NCBI GenBank assembly: GCA_029880385.1
Contig: JAOUOM010000071.1
Location: 1-7,940 of the forward strand
DNA length: 7,940 bases
Source of the DNA: Cyclobacteriaceae bacterium
GTDB lineage: Bacteria > Bacteroidota > Bacteroidia > Cytophagales > Cyclobacteriaceae
Direction of reading: 5' to 3'
This document shows positions 6,269 through 7,940 of the stretch, in pieces (the stretch's first letter is position 1; every line of letters begins with the position of its first letter). Below the pieces are notes generated by a model that worked only from the letters and a program-made list of their open reading frames with translations, was not told where the DNA came from and did no database searches. The position numbers and the translations under genes are program-made.

Positions 6269-6880
6269 TTACAAGGCAATTCCAATAAACGACTTAAAAG
6301 CCAGACCCATCAATCCTGTGATAAGCATGGTCAAACCCAGTCCTTTCAAACCACCGGGCACATTTGAGTATTTTAATTTTTCGCGAATAGCCGCCAATGC
6401 GACAATGGCCAGGAAAAAACCAACACCTGAACCAAATCCAAAGGAAGTAGCTTCCATAATTGTGTAATCGCGCTGCACCATAAACAACGAAGAACCAAGA
6501 ATTGCACAGTTTACCGCAATCAGGGGAAGGAATATCCCCAAAGAGCCGTATAAGGCAGGAGATACTTTCTCAATCACCATTTCTACCAGCTGCACCATAG
6601 AGGCAATAACAGCGATGAACATGATGAACTGTAGAAATGTAAGATCCACACTGGCAAAGCTGGCATCCAGCCAGGCCAAAGCACCTTCCTTCAACACAAA
6701 TTCCTGAAGAAGCCAATTGACCGGAACGGTAATGGTAAGTACGAATACCACGGCGATCCCTAAACCAAAAGCCGTTGATACCTTTTTAGAAACCGCAAGA
6801 AAAGAACACATGCCCAGAAAGTAGGCGAAAATCATGTTGTCAATAAAAATCCCGCGGAGGGCTATATTAAATAATTCCAT
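6269..6880 (-). CDS. nqrE: Na+-translocating NADH:quinone reductase subunit E
   Basis: 203 residues with six hydrophobic segments, an integral inner-membrane subunit of the Na+-NQR complex, which couples NADH oxidation to sodium export. Family blocks include FLGMCSFLAVSKKV (21-34), FGLGIAVV (38-45), LGIFLPLIAVNCAILG (114-129), MVQRDY (134-139), FGFGSGVG (147-154) and AAIREKLKYSNVP (163-175). Cys25 and Cys125 match the cysteines that, with two in NqrD, hold the intramembrane iron-sulfur centre in the Vibrio cholerae enzyme. The homologous RnfA is less likely because NqrD and a NqrC-type subunit precede it. A purine-rich stretch (GAAGAGAG) lies directly before the ATG, and nqrD ends 13 bp upstream. 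The operon ends here: a terminator follows and nqrF is absent from this side. Confidence 0.96.
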   Translation of the reverse strand: MELFNIALRGIFIDNMIFAYFLGMCSFLAVSKKVSTAFGLGIAVVFVLTITVPVNWLLQEFVLKEGALAWLDASFASVDLTFLQFIMFIAVIASMVQLVEMVIEKVSPALYGSLGIFLPLIAVNCAILGSSLFMVQRDYTIMEATSFGFGSGVGFFLAIVALAAIREKLKYSNVPGGLKGLGLTMLITGLMGLAFKSFIGIAL

Positions 6881-6893
6881 CTCTCTTCTTGAT

Positions 6894-7577
6894 TTAATGT
6901 TCTACGTAACCAGTTTTTGTGCGTTGTACCCAAATGATTATACCAAGTACCACAAAGGCACCAACCGGGTCAACCATCAATCCCAACTTCGGAAATGAAT
7001 CCCACCCTATTGCTTCGAAAACCTTAAAACCAAATACAGAACCGGATCCCAGTAATTCACGGAAAAACGACACGGTGAGGATAATCCAGGCATAACCAAA
7101 GCCACTGCCCAATCCATCCAGCATGGAATCATAGGGTTTATTGCCCATGGCATATGCTTCCAGGCGCCCCATTACGATACAGTTGGTAATAATCAGTCCG
7201 ACAAATACACTGAGCATTTTAAACATATCGTAATAATAGGCTTTTAGTGCTTCGCTCACCAATGTCACGAGCATGGCAATCACCGCCAATTGAACGATGA
7301 TCCGTACCCGGTTTGGAATCAGGTTACGGATAAGTGATATGGACAAGTTGGAAAAAACGACAACAAATGTCACAGAGATAGCCATCACCAGTGTTGGCTC
7401 CATTTTCACCGTAACGGCAAGAGCCGAACAAATACCCAATACCTGAACGGTAATCGGGTTTTCGCTCACCAGGGGATCAGTGACTACTTTTCTTCTTCGC
7501 TTGGACAACAAAGCCTCGGCAGGTGCTTTGACCTCCTCGACTTCAATTTCTTCTATTACGTTTGCTTCTGCACTCAT
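6894..7577 (-). CDS. nqrD: Na+-translocating NADH:quinone reductase subunit D
   Basis: 227 residues, an integral membrane subunit paired with NqrE at the core of Na+-NQR. Diagnostic blocks are ENPITVQVLGICSALAVT (39-56), SLIRNLIPNRVRIIVQ (81-96), KMLSVFVGLIITNCIVMGR (120-138) and SFFRELLGSG (170-179). Cys50 and Cys133 correspond to the V. cholerae iron-sulfur ligands (Cys29 and Cys112). The N-terminus is about 20 residues longer than the Vibrio protein: an acidic stretch (EEIEVEEVK, 9-17) followed by basic SKRRRK (25-30), probably cytoplasmic. The start at 7577 lies 5 bp after the nqrC stop, consistent with tight coupling; the next gene, nqrE, is 13 bp downstream. Confidence 0.96.
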   Translation of the reverse strand: MSAEANVIEEIEVEEVKAPAEALLSKRRRKVVTDPLVSENPITVQVLGICSALAVTVKMEPTLVMAISVTFVVVFSNLSISLIRNLIPNRVRIIVQLAVIAMLVTLVSEALKAYYYDMFKMLSVFVGLIITNCIVMGRLEAYAMGNKPYDSMLDGLGSGFGYAWIILTVSFFRELLGSGSVFGFKVFEAIGWDSFPKLGLMVDPVGAFVVLGIIIWVQRTKTGYVEH

Positions 7578-7582
7578 GGTGT

Positions 7583-7940
7583 TTAGTCGTTTACGGCTAA
7601 TCTATTTTCCGACTTAATTTTTGAAAGATAGGCTGAATAACATCCCAGGTATTCGGCCAGCATTTTATTGACTCCCTTTGCTGTAAGGGTTGCACCAGAC
7701 ATTCCATCCACCTGATGATCGGTAAGGTTCGTATTGCCTTCCCCTTTTACCATGGTAATGGAAATCACGTTGCCGGATTCGTCAAAAATCTTTTTACCTA
7801 CATATCGCGCCTGGACTTTTTCATCGGTAATGCGGGCACCCAGTCCTGGAGTTTCACCTTTATGGTCAAACGCAATCCCCCTCACGGTATTCAGGTCTTT
7901 ATCAACCGCAATAAAGCCCGAAATCCAGTCCCAAAGCCCA
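7583..7940 (-). CDS. nqrC: Na+-translocating NADH:quinone reductase subunit C, 3' part only
   Basis: The last 118 residues are visible; the frame stays open to the right edge, so the start and the N-terminal membrane helix lie outside. The fragment begins GLWDWISGFIAVDKD and continues through GETPGLGARI, both NqrC hallmarks. The flavinylation motif DGMSGATLT is present. Its Thr at visible residue 84 (codon 7690-7688) is the expected site where ApbE attaches FMN covalently. NqrC is a membrane-anchored periplasmic subunit that passes electrons through this FMN. The GTG at 7885 is internal to the conserved domain and is not the real start. nqrA and nqrB are expected upstream, beyond the window. 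Confidence 0.95.
   Translation of the reverse strand, partial: GLWDWISGFIAVDKDLNTVRGIAFDHKGETPGLGARITDEKVQARYVGKKIFDESGNVISITMVKGEGNTNLTDHQVDGMSGATLTAKGVNKMLAEYLGCYSAYLSKIKSENRLAVND

Noticed and set aside
7883..7885. GTG at 7885 as the nqrC start
   Set aside because: Conserved NqrC sequence continues upstream in the same frame to the window edge.
6269..7940. Rnf complex instead of Na+-NQR
   Set aside because: NqrD and NqrE are homologous to RnfE and RnfA, but the C subunit reads GLWDWISGFIAVDKD and GETPGLG, and the NqrD blocks fit Nqr much better.

Overview
The window looks like a chromosomal piece of a Bacteroidota genome, most likely Cytophagales or a related group. The evidence is: a BlaI/M56-peptidase pair; a PadR regulator coupled to a large FtsX-type permease with the N-terminal prefix domain common in this phylum; a class III PPK2 that, from memory, closely resembles the Cytophaga hutchinsonii enzyme; Na+-NQR genes; matches to the Bacteroidota promoter element TAnnTTTG; and mostly no recognisable Shine-Dalgarno sequences. 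The phylum is inferred from these features, not from a search.

Layout, left to right. (1) Positions 1-1372, minus strand: a BlaI/MecI-type repressor followed, with an 8-bp overlap, by an M56 (BlaR1-like) membrane metallopeptidase that runs off the left edge. (2) Positions 1373-1560: a divergent control region. It holds three copies of the dyad AACTAA-N4-TTAGTT laid over a consensus-like promoter for the blaI operon, plus separate palindromes nearer the rightward genes. (3) Positions 1561-4523, plus strand: a PadR-family repressor and an 876-residue ABC-type permease that overlap by 4 bp (ATGA). (4) Positions 4626-5540, plus: a class III polyphosphate kinase 2. (5) Positions 5661-6197, plus: a free-standing NUMOD4/HNH protein with a C-terminal helix-turn-helix and its own likely promoter. 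(6) Positions 6215-6249: a strong hairpin terminator between convergent genes. (7) Positions 6269-7940, minus strand: nqrE, nqrD and the 3' part of nqrC of the Na+-translocating NADH:quinone reductase, read leftward. The operon ends after nqrE and nqrF is not next to it.

How the parts work together. The left half is two back-to-back regulator/membrane-protein modules. In one, an M56 peptidase probably senses an envelope signal and relieves BlaI repression. In the other, PadR probably represses its own permease. They share one 188-bp control region, so cross-regulation is possible but unproven. The right half is energy metabolism (polyphosphate/nucleotide phosphorylation and sodium-motive respiration), separated by a selfish-type HNH gene. 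I did not find a clearly new multi-gene system. The points most worth a second look are the operator array, the HNH protein with altered active-site positions, and the nqr operon lacking an adjacent nqrF. I saw no tRNA, rRNA, CRISPR array or insertion sequence.
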